A stretch of 64,000 bases of DNA from Streptomyces sp. HPF1205 (GTDB lineage: Bacteria > Actinomycetota > Actinomycetes > Streptomycetales > Streptomycetaceae): NCBI RefSeq assembly GCF_020400825.1, contig NZ_JAINVH010000041.1, forward strand, positions 1 to 64,000, in the 5' to 3' direction. Under the pieces are notes generated by a model. That model had not been told where the DNA came from and searched no databases. It saw only the letters and a list, made by a program, of their open reading frames with translations. Of the stretch, positions 9,440-18,839 are shown in pieces. Made by a program: the position numbers and the translations under genes. How positions within the stretch are numbered: position 1 is the first letter of the stretch; the number at the start of each line of letters is the position of its first letter.

Positions 9440-9476
9440 AGTTCGGCGGCGTTACGGACGCGTTAACCCCTGTTAC
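9440..9476 (-). promoter_or_regulatory. Putative GlnR box upstream of ureA
   Basis: Read on the minus strand: GTAAC-N6-TAACG-N5-GTAAC-N6-GAACT. This resembles the actinomycete GlnR pattern of GTnAC/GAAAC boxes about 6 nt apart. Urease promoters are known GlnR targets in Streptomyces. The second spacing is one base short and the GAAAC boxes are imperfect. Confidence 0.5.
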
Positions 9477-9628
9477 GGACAGTGTTCCCGTCGTGCCGTC
9501 GTGCCGTCGTGCCGGGAGTGCCGGGCCCCGGCCCCCGCGAGTCGACGAGCGCGGCCGCGAGACCGATCGGAGACGCGGGGGACCAGGACACCCGGTCGTC
9601 GCGCGGGACGTCCCCGCGCGGGCCCGCG

Positions 9629-10858
9629 TCAAAAGGCGCCGAGGCCGTCCGGGGTGCCGTTGCCCGTGGGGCCGTCGTAGCCGGGGCCCGCGGCGCACTG
9701 GTAGTCGCCGCCGCAGTCCGTGCCGGCGGCGTTCGTGCCGGTGGTCACGTCGGTCAGGCCCGCGGTGACGCCGTAGAGCGGGGAGGCGTCGGCGAAACGG
9801 GCCGGGTGTCCGGCCAGCGCGATCACGGCGGCGAGCATCGGTGACGACGCGCTGGTCCCGCCCACCACGGCCCAGCCGCCGCCGTCACCGCCGGCCGCGT
9901 CGGTGTTGTAGACCGCCAGTCCGGTCTCGGGGTCGGCGTCCATGGAGACGTCGGCCGTCATCCGGCCCGGGCAGTTGGCGTCGTGCTGCCAGCCCGGCTT
10001 GTCCACCCAGGCCGAGCAGCCGCTGCCCGCTCCATTCCACGCGCTCTCCGACCAGCCGCGGGCCGAGCCGGGGTCCTTGGTGAGCGTCGTGCCGCCGACC
10101 GCGATCACGCTCCGGTAGGCGGCCGGGACACTGGGAATGCCGTAACCCGCGTCCCCGGAGGACGCGACGACGGCGACGCCGGGGTGCGTGTAGTCGGCGG
10201 CGAACGCCGCGTTCTCCTTGCTCTCGTCGGCCGCGTAGCTGTTGGAGATCTCGGTGGCGCCCAGCTTCGCCGCAGTGTCGACACTCGCCGCGAAGTCGGC
10301 GCCCGATGCCTTGTCGGCCTCCACCAGCAGCAAGTGGCACTGCGGGCACAGCGCGGAGGCGGCGTCCAGGTCCAGGGCGGTCTCCGTCGCCCACCCCTCG
10401 TCCGGCGGGAGCGCGCCGCCGTCCCCGCGCTCGTCCGCCGTGCGGAAGCAGCCGTCGGCCGAGGTGCAGGCGGGCAGGCCGAACGTCGTGCGGTAGACGG
10501 CCAGATCGGCCTCCGCGTCCGGGTCGTCGCCCGCCTCGACCACGGCGATGGTCTGGCCCGCCCCGCCGGTCGCGGGCAGGCCGTAGGCGGCGCGCAGGTC
10601 GGCCGGCCCGTACCCGGGCGGCAGCGCTGCCCGCGCCGCCGTCCCGGCGAGGGGCCCGCGTACCCCCAGGCCGGCGCGCAGGTCGGTGCGGATCCGCGCC
10701 AGGCAGCGGGCGAAGCCCGGCTCGGCCGGCCCGCACACGTCACGGACGTTGGACGGGCGGTGCGGTGCGGCGGCGGTGGCCCCGGTGGGAACCGCCGCCA
10801 GGGCGGCGGTCGCGGTCGCGGCGGCCACGGCGTTCGCGATCCGGCGTGCGGACGTCAT
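9629..10858 (-). CDS. Secreted S53 family (sedolisin) serine peptidase
   Basis: 409 residues with an N-terminal signal peptide (about residues 1-30). Catalytic residues of sedolisins are visible: Glu159 and Asp163 in ATETALDLDAA, the oxyanion Asp in SSGDAGYG and the Ser in GGTSASSP (about S336). A C-terminal calcium loop, YDGPTGNGTP, is present. The pro-region is only about 50 residues, much shorter than the usual 150-200-residue pro-kumamolisin domain. ATG 10858 overlaps the upstream gene stop by ATGA, so the two are translationally coupled. The upstream protein may act as partner or foldase. Confidence 0.9.
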   Translation of the reverse strand: MTSARRIANAVAAATATAALAAVPTGATAAAPHRPSNVRDVCGPAEPGFARCLARIRTDLRAGLGVRGPLAGTAARAALPPGYGPADLRAAYGLPATGGAGQTIAVVEAGDDPDAEADLAVYRTTFGLPACTSADGCFRTADERGDGGALPPDEGWATETALDLDAASALCPQCHLLLVEADKASGADFAASVDTAAKLGATEISNSYAADESKENAAFAADYTHPGVAVVASSGDAGYGIPSVPAAYRSVIAVGGTTLTKDPGSARGWSESAWNGAGSGCSAWVDKPGWQHDANCPGRMTADVSMDADPETGLAVYNTDAAGGDGGGWAVVGGTSASSPMLAAVIALAGHPARFADASPLYGVTAGLTDVTTGTNAAGTDCGGDYQCAAGPGYDGPTGNGTPDGLGAF

Positions 10859-13065
10859 CGGCTGCTCCCTGCGGCGATGGTGTAGGCGTCGGTGACCGTC
10901 TGGGTGAGGGATCCGCCGGCCGCGTCCGTCGCGCCGATCTTCAGCGAGGGGGCGGTGGTCCCGCTGTTCTTCCAGGTGGCGTGGTACGTGCCGCCGGTCC
11001 CGGCGAGCGTGGCCGGCTGCCAGGTGGCGCCGCCGTCGAAGGAGACCGACACCGCGGCCGAGGTGATGGCGGCCCGCGAGCCCTGGCCGTCGTACGACAG
11101 GTGTCCCACGGTGAGGTCCATGGTCTGGTCGCTCAGCGCGCTGGTGCCGGACTGGTCGGTGTCCAGGCGGTAGTTCACGGTGAGGGCGGGCATGATCCGG
11201 CAGGACGTCTCCGGGCACGGCACGTCCGCCGGCAGGGCGAGTGCCGGGTCGGCCGGCCCGGGGTCGCGGAACGCGAGGTCGGTGTGCGTCCGGGTGGACT
11301 GGCTCGCGCCCGTGCCGGTGAGATCGGTGTCGAAGACCGCGCGGTAGGTGGTGGCGCTGTCGGTTGCGGGCACCTGCGCGCCGAGGACGTCGGGCTGGTC
11401 GGCGACCTTCGTGCCGTTCTGGTAGAGCGCGAAATTGGTGTGGCCCGCCTCGCTGCCGATGTGGTCGGGCTCGCTGTCGCCGGTCGGGAACCAGAGGCTG
11501 AAGCTGCCGCCGCCGGCGCACGCGGTGCAGGTGCGCAACTGCTGGTCGTGGTGGGCGCCCAGGCCCGGGGCCAGCGGGCCGTGGGCCCAGTCGATCCGCC
11601 GGGTGGAGCCGGCGGCGAAGACCTGGATGTCGGATTCGAACGTGGTGGCCCGCGGCGTCAGGTCGCTGTAGACCCACTGGCCGCCGTCGGCCGTGCCCAC
11701 GTATTCGGTACGGGTGCCCGGCATGGGCGAGTGGCCGGAGTCGACGGCGGGCTCCAGGACGGCCTCGCCGACCGCCTCCACCGCCCTGGTGTAGTCGTTC
11801 ACGGGCAGGGCGAAGAAGGCGCCGGTGGAGGTGCCGGCCGGGTCCGCGGAGAAGTGGTGCTCGACGGTGGCCAGTTGGCCCTGCAGCACGTCGAAGGACT
11901 GGTTCGCGGGGACGTCGTCGGAGCCGAACGCCACGTCGTAGCGGTACGCCCCGCCGGCCGGCGCGGCGCCGCCCCACTGGACGACGTAGCGCGAACCGTC
12001 CGCCGCCGCCTGCTGCGCGTTGACGTACACGTCCTCGCTCGCCGGGTCGCCGACCTGGACGCTGTCGAAGGACACCTGGCCGGTCGGGCCCTTGCGGAAC
12101 CAGGTGAGTTTCAGGAGGTCCGCCGTGGCGGGCCGCGGTGTGGTGACGGTGACGCGCCGGTCGGCGGCGCTCTCGTCGGCGGCCACGGTGGTGGTGTCGG
12201 CGCCGGCGTCCACCGTCGTGGTGAGCGCCACTTCGCGGAAGGCGGTCTCGTCGCCCTTCGCGTCCCGGTCGACGAAAGCCGTGTAGACCGCGTAATGCCC
12301 CTCGGGCACCTGGACGTCGCCCTCGCCGCCGTCCACCGGGACCGCCGCACCGAAACGGCCGACGTCGTCGGTGTTCAGCACGATGCTCCCCATGGGGGTT
12401 TCGGCGGGCGCTCCGGCGAGGCCCGTGGCCTTGATGCGGAGCGTGTGCAGCGGGAAGTCCGGGCGGACCGGGGCCTTCGGCGCGGCGGCGCCGGCCGGCC
12501 GCAGGGAGCGCAGGGTCCTCGGCAGGTCCCGCCCGCGCACCGCCCTGGCGAACTCGGCGTACGACGCAGGGGTGAGGAATCCGGTGGCGGTGGAGCCGCT
12601 GACGGACGTGAGCCGCACGCCGGGCGGCGCGGGGGCGGGCGTCCCCGCGGCGGAGGACCAGGTGAGGCGGACGCGGCCGTCGGCGGTGCCCTGCCGGGCC
12701 AGGGCGGTGAGGTCGAACAGCGACAGATCGAGCTGCCGGCCGACCTCGGGCATGACGTCGGCCGGGACGGCGTACCTGTCGCCGTCCCCGACGCCGAAGG
12801 ACAGCAGCGCGCCGTGCGCCCCGCCGGGCAGCACCCGGTAGGCGAGGACCCGCCCGCCCGCCATGTCCACCCGCACCCGCCGGCCGTCGACCAGGGTGAC
12901 GGTTCTCGACACCGGCGCGGCCACCGGCCGGACCGTGGACGGGGCCGCCTGCCGCGCGTGCGGTACGGCCGCGGTGGCGGGCCGGCCGGCCAATGGCGCC
13001 GCGGTGACCAGCGCGGCCGAGACCGCGAGCACCGAGGCCGTGCGGCCGCCTCTCGATATGGTCAT
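10855..13065 (-). CDS. Secreted S8-peptidase-like protein lacking the catalytic domain
   Basis: 736 residues with a signal peptide (MTISRGGRTAS, Ala-rich core). The N-terminal part (VTLVDGRRVRVDMAGGRVLA, YAVPADVMPEVG, LDLSLFDLTALA) resembles the propeptide of large Streptomyces S8 peptidases. The part from HTLRIKATGLAG onward (IVLNTDDVGRF, VQVPEGHYAVY, SVSFDGGATWQ) resembles their C-terminal accessory region. I see no Asp/His/Ser subtilisin motifs between them. ATG 13065 is chosen for its signal-peptide fit. It is coupled by a 4-bp overlap to the S53 peptidase. Its role is unknown; inhibitor, chaperone or substrate-binding partner are possible. Confidence 0.8.
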   Translation of the reverse strand: MTISRGGRTASVLAVSAALVTAAPLAGRPATAAVPHARQAAPSTVRPVAAPVSRTVTLVDGRRVRVDMAGGRVLAYRVLPGGAHGALLSFGVGDGDRYAVPADVMPEVGRQLDLSLFDLTALARQGTADGRVRLTWSSAAGTPAPAPPGVRLTSVSGSTATGFLTPASYAEFARAVRGRDLPRTLRSLRPAGAAAPKAPVRPDFPLHTLRIKATGLAGAPAETPMGSIVLNTDDVGRFGAAVPVDGGEGDVQVPEGHYAVYTAFVDRDAKGDETAFREVALTTTVDAGADTTTVAADESAADRRVTVTTPRPATADLLKLTWFRKGPTGQVSFDSVQVGDPASEDVYVNAQQAAADGSRYVVQWGGAAPAGGAYRYDVAFGSDDVPANQSFDVLQGQLATVEHHFSADPAGTSTGAFFALPVNDYTRAVEAVGEAVLEPAVDSGHSPMPGTRTEYVGTADGGQWVYSDLTPRATTFESDIQVFAAGSTRRIDWAHGPLAPGLGAHHDQQLRTCTACAGGGSFSLWFPTGDSEPDHIGSEAGHTNFALYQNGTKVADQPDVLGAQVPATDSATTYRAVFDTDLTGTGASQSTRTHTDLAFRDPGPADPALALPADVPCPETSCRIMPALTVNYRLDTDQSGTSALSDQTMDLTVGHLSYDGQGSRAAITSAAVSVSFDGGATWQPATLAGTGGTYHATWKNSGTTAPSLKIGATDAAGGSLTQTVTDAYTIAAGSSR

Positions 13066-13214
13066 GTCTTCCTCCGTGGGGATATCCGTGGGGGGATACC
13101 TGGCGCCCGCACCCACGCCGGACGCCAACTCGTCGCGATCCCGCGGAGATTACTGTGACACATGTTACGTCTGAGGCAACCAGGCGTAACCGGCCGCGAG
13201 TTGTGCCGCAGAGG

Positions 13215-14531
13215 TCACCCTTGCGCCTCGGACGGCCTCGCGGCACTCGCGGCCGGCACGTCCTCGACCACGGGCGGCACCTCGGGAAGCGGGTCGCCGT
13301 CGTCCGCGACGCCGCCGTCGAGCCGGTCCCACAGGCGCAGCAGAGGCGTGGCCATCACGGTGGTGACCACCGCCACCATCACCAGCACGGTGAACATCGA
13401 CGGGGACACGATCCCCTCGGACAGGCCGACGTTGATCGCGACGAGCTGCATGAGCCCGCGGGCGTTCATCAGCGTCCCGATCCGCAGCGCCACCGCGTTC
13501 GACTGGCCGCCCAGCCGGGCGGCCGCCCAGCACCCCCCGAACTTCCCGACCACGGCGGCGAGGGTGCATCCCGCCGCGAACAGCAGCAGGGCCGGGTCGC
13601 CGAGCAGACCGGTGTCGGTGTTCAGGCCCGAGTAGGTGAAGAACAAGGGCAGCAGCAGCACCCGGCTCAAGGGCGCGGTCGCCTCCACCGCCTGGTCGAT
13701 GCGCGGCGACCGGGGGAAGGCCGCGCCCAGGCTGAACGCGCCGAACACCGCGTACAGACCGACCCGGTCGGTGTACCAGGCGGCCAGGCACAGCACCAGG
13801 AGCAGGGCCAGCATGAGCTGCTCGGGGGCGAGGCGGTCGGCGGCCCGCAGCGCCGGCCCGCGCCAGCGCACCAGCGCGGTCAGTGCCACGACAAGCCCGG
13901 CGGCGCCCGCGACGGCCAGGAGCACCGTCCCGGCGCTGCCGCGCGCGACACTCACCACGCCGGCCAGCATGATCCAGGCGGCCACGTCGTCGAGCGCGCC
14001 GGCCCCCAGCGAGACCGTGCCGAAGGTGGTGCCGGTCAGCCGGTTCTCGGTGATGATCCGGGCGAGCATGGGGAACGCGGTGATGGCCAGGGTGACACCG
14101 ACGAACATCACGGTCACGTGGCGGGACACCCCGGGGGGCGAGGTGTCCACCGAGCCGTGCGCGGCCCAGGTCAGGGCCGCGCCCAGGGCGAGCGGGGCGG
14201 CGATGCCCACGGCGGAGATCGACGCGGCCGAACGGGCCATCGCACCTATCCGGTCGAGCCGGAACTCGTACCCGGACTGGAACATGAACAGCGTCAGGCC
14301 GAGCTGCCCCGCGACGTACAGCACCGGGCGCAGGGCGGTGGGGAAGAGGTGGTCCTCGACGGACGGCAGCAGCAGCCCGAGCACCGACGGGCCGAGCAGC
14401 ACGCCGGCGATCATCTCGGCGACGACAGGGGGCTGGCCGAGCGGCCGCAGGAGCGCGGTGACGGCCCGGCAGACGAGCAGGATGACGGTGGCGGCCAGTA
14501 GGAAGGCTGTACCCAGTTCGGTCGTGGACAT
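13215..14531 (-). CDS. CPA2-type cation/proton antiporter
   Basis: 438 residues and about 12 hydrophobic segments of the Na+/H+ exchanger fold. Recognisable parts are PVVAEMIAGVLLGPS, LFMFQSGYEF, AITAFPMLARII and the ion-binding Asp pair in GALDDVAAW. MNARGLMQLVAINVG also matches antibiotic-cluster and KefB-like antiporters. The C-terminus is a short acidic tail. ATG 14531 is chosen, with AAGGG upstream; another ATG lies 18 nt before it. It follows the P450 gene by 134 nt on the same strand and may be the last gene of that operon. Confidence 0.87.
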   Translation of the reverse strand: MSTTELGTAFLLAATVILLVCRAVTALLRPLGQPPVVAEMIAGVLLGPSVLGLLLPSVEDHLFPTALRPVLYVAGQLGLTLFMFQSGYEFRLDRIGAMARSAASISAVGIAAPLALGAALTWAAHGSVDTSPPGVSRHVTVMFVGVTLAITAFPMLARIITENRLTGTTFGTVSLGAGALDDVAAWIMLAGVVSVARGSAGTVLLAVAGAAGLVVALTALVRWRGPALRAADRLAPEQLMLALLLVLCLAAWYTDRVGLYAVFGAFSLGAAFPRSPRIDQAVEATAPLSRVLLLPLFFTYSGLNTDTGLLGDPALLLFAAGCTLAAVVGKFGGCWAAARLGGQSNAVALRIGTLMNARGLMQLVAINVGLSEGIVSPSMFTVLVMVAVVTTVMATPLLRLWDRLDGGVADDGDPLPEVPPVVEDVPAASAARPSEAQG

Positions 14532-14665
14532 GGGAGGCAGGCCCTTCAACGGGGTGGCCCGCGGCGAAGCGGTGTACGGCCCGCGGCGGGCCCGGTGGGG
14601 GGATGGCGGTGCGCGGTACGTGCGGTGCGGGGTGATGAGCCGTCAACGGCGGGGGTGAGGGGCCG

Positions 14666-16120
14666 TCAGCGGCCGCGGTAGGGGCAGCCGCCCGGCGCCG
14701 GGCCCCGGCCCCGCGGGTCGGGCCGCGCTTCGGGTGCGAGCGCGTCCAGCGGGCGGCCCTGGGTGTCGTGTGCGGCGAACCAGGTCCGGGCCGGCCGCAG
14801 CCGCCGCGCGTGGAGCACCATCACGGTGCCCAGCACGAGCTGGAGCAGGCTGCGGCCGACGTCCTCCCAGCGGTCGCGTATCCGCATGCCCGCGAGGACC
14901 GCGGTCGTACGGCGGCGCGGCAGGGGCCGGTCCCTTGCGACCAGCAGGCACGGAGCGCGGTGCGGGATGGGGCGGGTGTGGGAGACGGACGAGTGGAGGG
15001 TGAAGCGGCGCAGCACCTCGCGGGTGACGGCCCGCATCACCAGGGGGGCCAGCCGCCAGGCCGGGCACGGCCGGTTGGCGGCGACACCGAACGGGATGTG
15101 GTGGGCGTCCTTGGCGGACAGCAGCTCCCAGCGGTCCGGGTCGAAGACCTCCGGGTGGTCGTAGCCGGTGGCGTGATAGGCGGGGTAGTCGAAGCACAGC
15201 ACGGTGCCCGCCGGGTAGCCGACGCCGTCGCCGAGGTCGATGTCGGCGCTGGTGATCCGGTGCGCGATGCCGAACAGCGGGTACATGCGCAGCGTCTCGT
15301 TCATGACGTTGCCCAGGTAGCGGTCGTCGTCGGGGCGCGCGGCCACGCGCCGCTGCACGTCCTGGTGCTGGGCGAGCGCCAGCAGCAGGTGGGCCATGGC
15401 CTCGGACATCTGCACCACGGCCGTGTTGAAGAAGGTGCCCTGGAGGTAGTGGGCGCGCTCCAGCGGGGTGGCCAGTTCGGCGGGAAGGGCGTGCGGGACC
15501 TCGCCCGCGGCCAGTTTCCCCAGCAGGAACGCGGTGAGCCGCTCACGGCGGCGCATGTGCCGCAGCCGCGTGTTCTTCAGGGAGTCGACCACGTCCTCGG
15601 CGTTGGCGACGATCAGCGCGCGGGCGTGCGGCGGGCAGGGCCCGCGGAACACCAGCTCGTAGAAGAACTCCGCCCACACCGGCATCATCAGGTCGCGCAG
15701 CCGCAGCAGCGCGGCGCCGCCGGTCACCCGCTCGTCGAGCACGCGCGCGGCGCAGCGGGCGGCCGCCGCCGACAGGTCCGCGCTGCGTCCGGCCAGGACG
15801 GCCGCGGTGGTCCGGGCCACCGCCTCGTAGCGGGGGCCGGGCTCCAGGTGCTCCTGGTGCACCTCCGGTCCGGGGGAGAGCCAGTACCAGAACAGGTCCG
15901 ACAGTCCGGCGCCCTTGCTGCGGCCGTCGGCGGCCGGGTGCGCGTACAACTCGGCGAACCGTTCCGGCCCGACCGGCCCGCCCGGCACGGTGACGCCCTC
16001 GGGGCCGTTGACCTTCTCGAACACCTTTCCGCGCAGCGTGATGAGCGCCTTGGGCAGCCAGTACGGGCTGGACAGCGCGCCCGCGGCGGCGACGGCCCCT
16101 GCCAGGCCGCGTGGACTCAC
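14666..16120 (-). CDS. Atypical cytochrome P450
   Basis: 484 residues. It has the K-helix ExxR in NETLR (E275/R278), a PERF-like FDPDRW, and the heme loop PFGVAANRPCPAWRLA with Cys352 as thiolate ligand. The I-helix (about 226-245, GTFFNTAVVQMSE) lacks the usual acid-alcohol pair for O2 activation. An N-terminal WLPKALITLRGKVFEKVNG region and an Arg-rich tail of about 85 residues beyond the heme domain are unusual. GTG 16120 overlaps the FMN oxidase stop by GTGA. The chemistry is unknown; peroxide use or a non-oxygenase reaction is possible. Confidence 0.85.
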   Translation of the reverse strand: MSPRGLAGAVAAAGALSSPYWLPKALITLRGKVFEKVNGPEGVTVPGGPVGPERFAELYAHPAADGRSKGAGLSDLFWYWLSPGPEVHQEHLEPGPRYEAVARTTAAVLAGRSADLSAAAARCAARVLDERVTGGAALLRLRDLMMPVWAEFFYELVFRGPCPPHARALIVANAEDVVDSLKNTRLRHMRRRERLTAFLLGKLAAGEVPHALPAELATPLERAHYLQGTFFNTAVVQMSEAMAHLLLALAQHQDVQRRVAARPDDDRYLGNVMNETLRMYPLFGIAHRITSADIDLGDGVGYPAGTVLCFDYPAYHATGYDHPEVFDPDRWELLSAKDAHHIPFGVAANRPCPAWRLAPLVMRAVTREVLRRFTLHSSVSHTRPIPHRAPCLLVARDRPLPRRRTTAVLAGMRIRDRWEDVGRSLLQLVLGTVMVLHARRLRPARTWFAAHDTQGRPLDALAPEARPDPRGRGPAPGGCPYRGR

Positions 16121-17214
16121 CGGCACGGCACCCCCTTCGGGCCCCGGACGACCACCTGGTCGCGGCCGACGTCGGAGCAGTCGCGGGCGCCGCACAGCGT
16201 CAGGACGTGCGCGGTCTGGCCGGTGAGCTCGGCCAGCACCCTCGCCACCCCGGCCTCGCCCTCGGCGGCCAGCCCCCACAGCACCGGCCGGCCGACGCCC
16301 ACCGCGCGCGCGCCGAGCGCGAGGGCGGTCACCACGTCGGCACCGGAGCGCACCCCGCCGTCGAGCAGCACCGGGATCCGGCCGCCCACCGCCTCGGCGA
16401 CCGCCGGCAGCGCCTCCACGGCGGCCGGTGCCGCGTCGAGCTGCCGGCCGCCGTGATTGGACACGATCACACCGGCCACCCCCTCGTCGGCGGCCCGGCG
16501 GGCGTCCGCGGGATGCAGGACGCCCTTGAGCCAGACCGGCAGGCCGGTGGCCGCCCGCAGCCGGCGCAGATCGGCCCAGGACAGGGCCGGGCTCATCGCG
16601 ATCGGGAGGCGCTCGCCGGGGGCGGCGCCGGCCAGGCCGCGCATGTTCTCGGTGGCGTAGCCGGGCGGCAGGTCGTGGAAGCCGTTGCGGTCGTCGCGGG
16701 GGCGCCGGCCGAACGCGGGGGAGTCGGCGGTGACCACCAGGGCGGAGCAGCCGGCCCGCTCCGCCCTGGCCGCCAGCTCCCGCGTGACGCCGTGGCTCGG
16801 CTGCAGGTACATCTGGAACCACACCGCGGCGTCCGCGTCCACCTCACGGGCGGCCGCCGTGACGTCGGCCACGGCGGTGGTGGCCGCCATCGAGGTGATC
16901 AGTACGGTGCCGGCCGCCGCCGCGGCGCGGGCGGTGGCGCGCTCCCCGTCCGGGTGGGCGAGCCGGTGGAAGGCGGTGGGGGCGACGAGCACGGGCGGCG
17001 TCGAGGGGGCGCCGGGCAGCCGCACCGACAGGTCCGGCGGCCCGGCGCCGCGCAGCACCCGGGGGAGCAGCGCGAGCCGGGCGAAGGCGCGGACGTTCTC
17101 GGCCAGCGCCGTCTCCTCGCCGGCGCCGCCCTCGAAGTAGTCCCAGTGCACCGGGTCGAGCCGTGTCCTGGCCTTCTCACGCAGGTCGCCGAGGAGACCG
17201 GCGGACGCGGTCAC
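16117..17214 (-). CDS. FMN-dependent alpha-hydroxy acid oxidase/dehydrogenase
   Basis: A 365-residue TIM-barrel flavoprotein of the lactate/glycolate/mandelate oxidase family, which oxidises 2-hydroxy acids to 2-oxo acids. Family residues include Tyr26 in YFEGGAG, the QMYLQ Tyr136, Lys230 (VWLKGV), catalytic His254 and Arg257 in SNHGGRQLD, and DGGVRSGADVV. GTG 17214 overlaps the upstream FAD monooxygenase stop by GTGA, and its own stop overlaps the P450 start. The three genes are thus tightly coupled. The in-cluster substrate is probably a pathway intermediate (inference). Confidence 0.92.
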   Translation of the reverse strand: MTASAGLLGDLREKARTRLDPVHWDYFEGGAGEETALAENVRAFARLALLPRVLRGAGPPDLSVRLPGAPSTPPVLVAPTAFHRLAHPDGERATARAAAAAGTVLITSMAATTAVADVTAAAREVDADAAVWFQMYLQPSHGVTRELAARAERAGCSALVVTADSPAFGRRPRDDRNGFHDLPPGYATENMRGLAGAAPGERLPIAMSPALSWADLRRLRAATGLPVWLKGVLHPADARRAADEGVAGVIVSNHGGRQLDAAPAAVEALPAVAEAVGGRIPVLLDGGVRSGADVVTALALGARAVGVGRPVLWGLAAEGEAGVARVLAELTGQTAHVLTLCGARDCSDVGRDQVVVRGPKGVPCR

Positions 17215-18839
17215 GACGGGCTCGCGACGGCTGGCCGGCCGAGTCCCTGCCCGGACAGGAAGCGGACGAGCGGGGCACGGTGGACCTCCTCGCTGTCCCA
17301 CTCGTTCTCCAGGTTCTCCGTGATGTGGTGCTCCGCGGCGCACTTGCCGTCCTGCCACAGCCGGATCACCGGGTGCAGGTAGCGGCTGTCCAGCCCGCCG
17401 GTGTCCGTCTGCGCGCGGCGGTCGACGGAGATGTCGAACGGATTGACCTTGTCGTGGTCCGCGCCGTACTCCAGCGTCACCGTCAGATACCGGTCCACCG
17501 GCCCGAAGACCCCGTCCGCGACCGACCGGTGGAGGTGGTCGAGGGGGAGTTCCTCCAGGTACGCGGCGCCGGCGCCGGCCGGCCCGTCGGCCGCCGCGGG
17601 GGCGGGCAGGAGCACCGCGTCGCTCATGAAGCCGAACATCTGCCACAGCGCGGAGGTGCGGTTGACCCGCTCCAGCACCGCGTCGGCCACGGCCTCGGCG
17701 GTGACCGGCAGTTCCCGGCGCGGCCAGGCCACCTCCTCGTAGCGCTGCTCCATGATGCGGTGCAGCGCCCGCACCGCGTAGCGGAATCCGTGGATGAACC
17801 CGCTGGTGGACTTCTTGAAGTCGCGGGCCTGGGTGATCGTGCCGGCGAAGAACAGGTCGGGCACGTTGACCGACTCCCAGGAGTCCGTCTGGGCCGGGAA
17901 CCTGTCCTTGATCGTGAGCTCCGGGCGGCATTCCTCGTCGAACAGCGAGGCGTCGAAGCGGAAGCCGGTGGCCAGAATCACTCGGTCGTAGGGTATTTCC
18001 TTCACCACCTCGGCGACCCGTGCGAATTTCACCGCGACGAGGTACCTGCCGTCCGGGTCCGGCCTTCTGATCGACAGCACCTCGCCGTCCAGCAGGGCGT
18101 TCTGGGATTTGAGCTGGTAGGTATCCAGGAAGTTGTTGTTGACCGCCCGCAGGTGCCCGACGAAATGCGTCTGCCAGGCCAGCCGGAGCGACCCGGGGCC
18201 GACCATGTGAATGACCGCGGCGGTCTCGATGAGATTGTCCGCGGTCTCGAAGGCGGAATTGCCGCGGCCGATGACCAGGACCCGCAGGTCGGTGAAGTCC
18301 GCGGGATCGACCGACACCTCGGTGTACGACTCGGCCAGTTCCACCCCCTCGATCGGCGGGATGTACGGGCGGGTCACGCCGCTCGCCATGATCACGCGCC
18401 GTGCCCGCAGCACGGATCCGTCCTCGGCCTCGGCGACGAATTCCCCGCCCTCGGCAGGACGGCTGATGCGTGTGATGCGGGTGCGGTAGTGGATGCGCAA
18501 CCGGTGAGTGGCGGCGAAGTCCGCGAGGTAGCCGACGAAGTCGTCGGCAGGGGGGAAGTAGCGGGGGGTGACCGCGGTGAACAGCGGCCGGTTCTCCTCG
18601 GAAAGCAGCGAGTTCCAGTCGGTGCGCAGATTCAGTTCCGGGTCGTCCCAGCCGGTGTGCACCTTGTTGTTCGATATCATGGTGCGGTGCCGCGGATATC
18701 TCGTGAAGAAGGTGCCTGGGGCTTCTCCTGCCTCTACCACCAGATAGTTTCGGCCAGCCCGTTCCAGGAAGTATCCGGCCTGGAGTCCCGCGGGTCCAGC
18801 GCCTACTACTAAGTAATCCAAGAGTGCGTCGCCTGCCAT
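17211..18839 (-). CDS. FAD/NAD(P)-dependent monooxygenase (FOXRED2-like), TTA codon
   Basis: 542 residues with an FAD Rossmann motif GAGPAGLQAG (13-22), a second dinucleotide motif GRGNSAFETA (191-200) and ATGFRFD. This two-Rossmann layout is typical of group B flavin monooxygenases and FOXRED2-like enzymes. The first codons are AT-rich, and codon 10 is TTA (18810-18812), the leucine codon read only by the bldA tRNA in Streptomyces. It is the lead gene of the minus-strand operon and is divergent from the ligase gene. Substrate unknown; N- or C-hydroxylation are both possible. Confidence 0.88.
   Translation of the reverse strand: MAGDALLDYLVVGAGPAGLQAGYFLERAGRNYLVVEAGEAPGTFFTRYPRHRTMISNNKVHTGWDDPELNLRTDWNSLLSEENRPLFTAVTPRYFPPADDFVGYLADFAATHRLRIHYRTRITRISRPAEGGEFVAEAEDGSVLRARRVIMASGVTRPYIPPIEGVELAESYTEVSVDPADFTDLRVLVIGRGNSAFETADNLIETAAVIHMVGPGSLRLAWQTHFVGHLRAVNNNFLDTYQLKSQNALLDGEVLSIRRPDPDGRYLVAVKFARVAEVVKEIPYDRVILATGFRFDASLFDEECRPELTIKDRFPAQTDSWESVNVPDLFFAGTITQARDFKKSTSGFIHGFRYAVRALHRIMEQRYEEVAWPRRELPVTAEAVADAVLERVNRTSALWQMFGFMSDAVLLPAPAAADGPAGAGAAYLEELPLDHLHRSVADGVFGPVDRYLTVTLEYGADHDKVNPFDISVDRRAQTDTGGLDSRYLHPVIRLWQDGKCAAEHHITENLENEWDSEEVHRAPLVRFLSGQGLGRPAVASPS

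Noticed and set aside
9629-13246. A 1205-codon open frame spanning both secreted-protease genes in another frame
   Set aside because: It is a GC-bias shadow: the Arg/Gly/Pro-rich translation has no domains, and two well-supported genes occupy the other frame.
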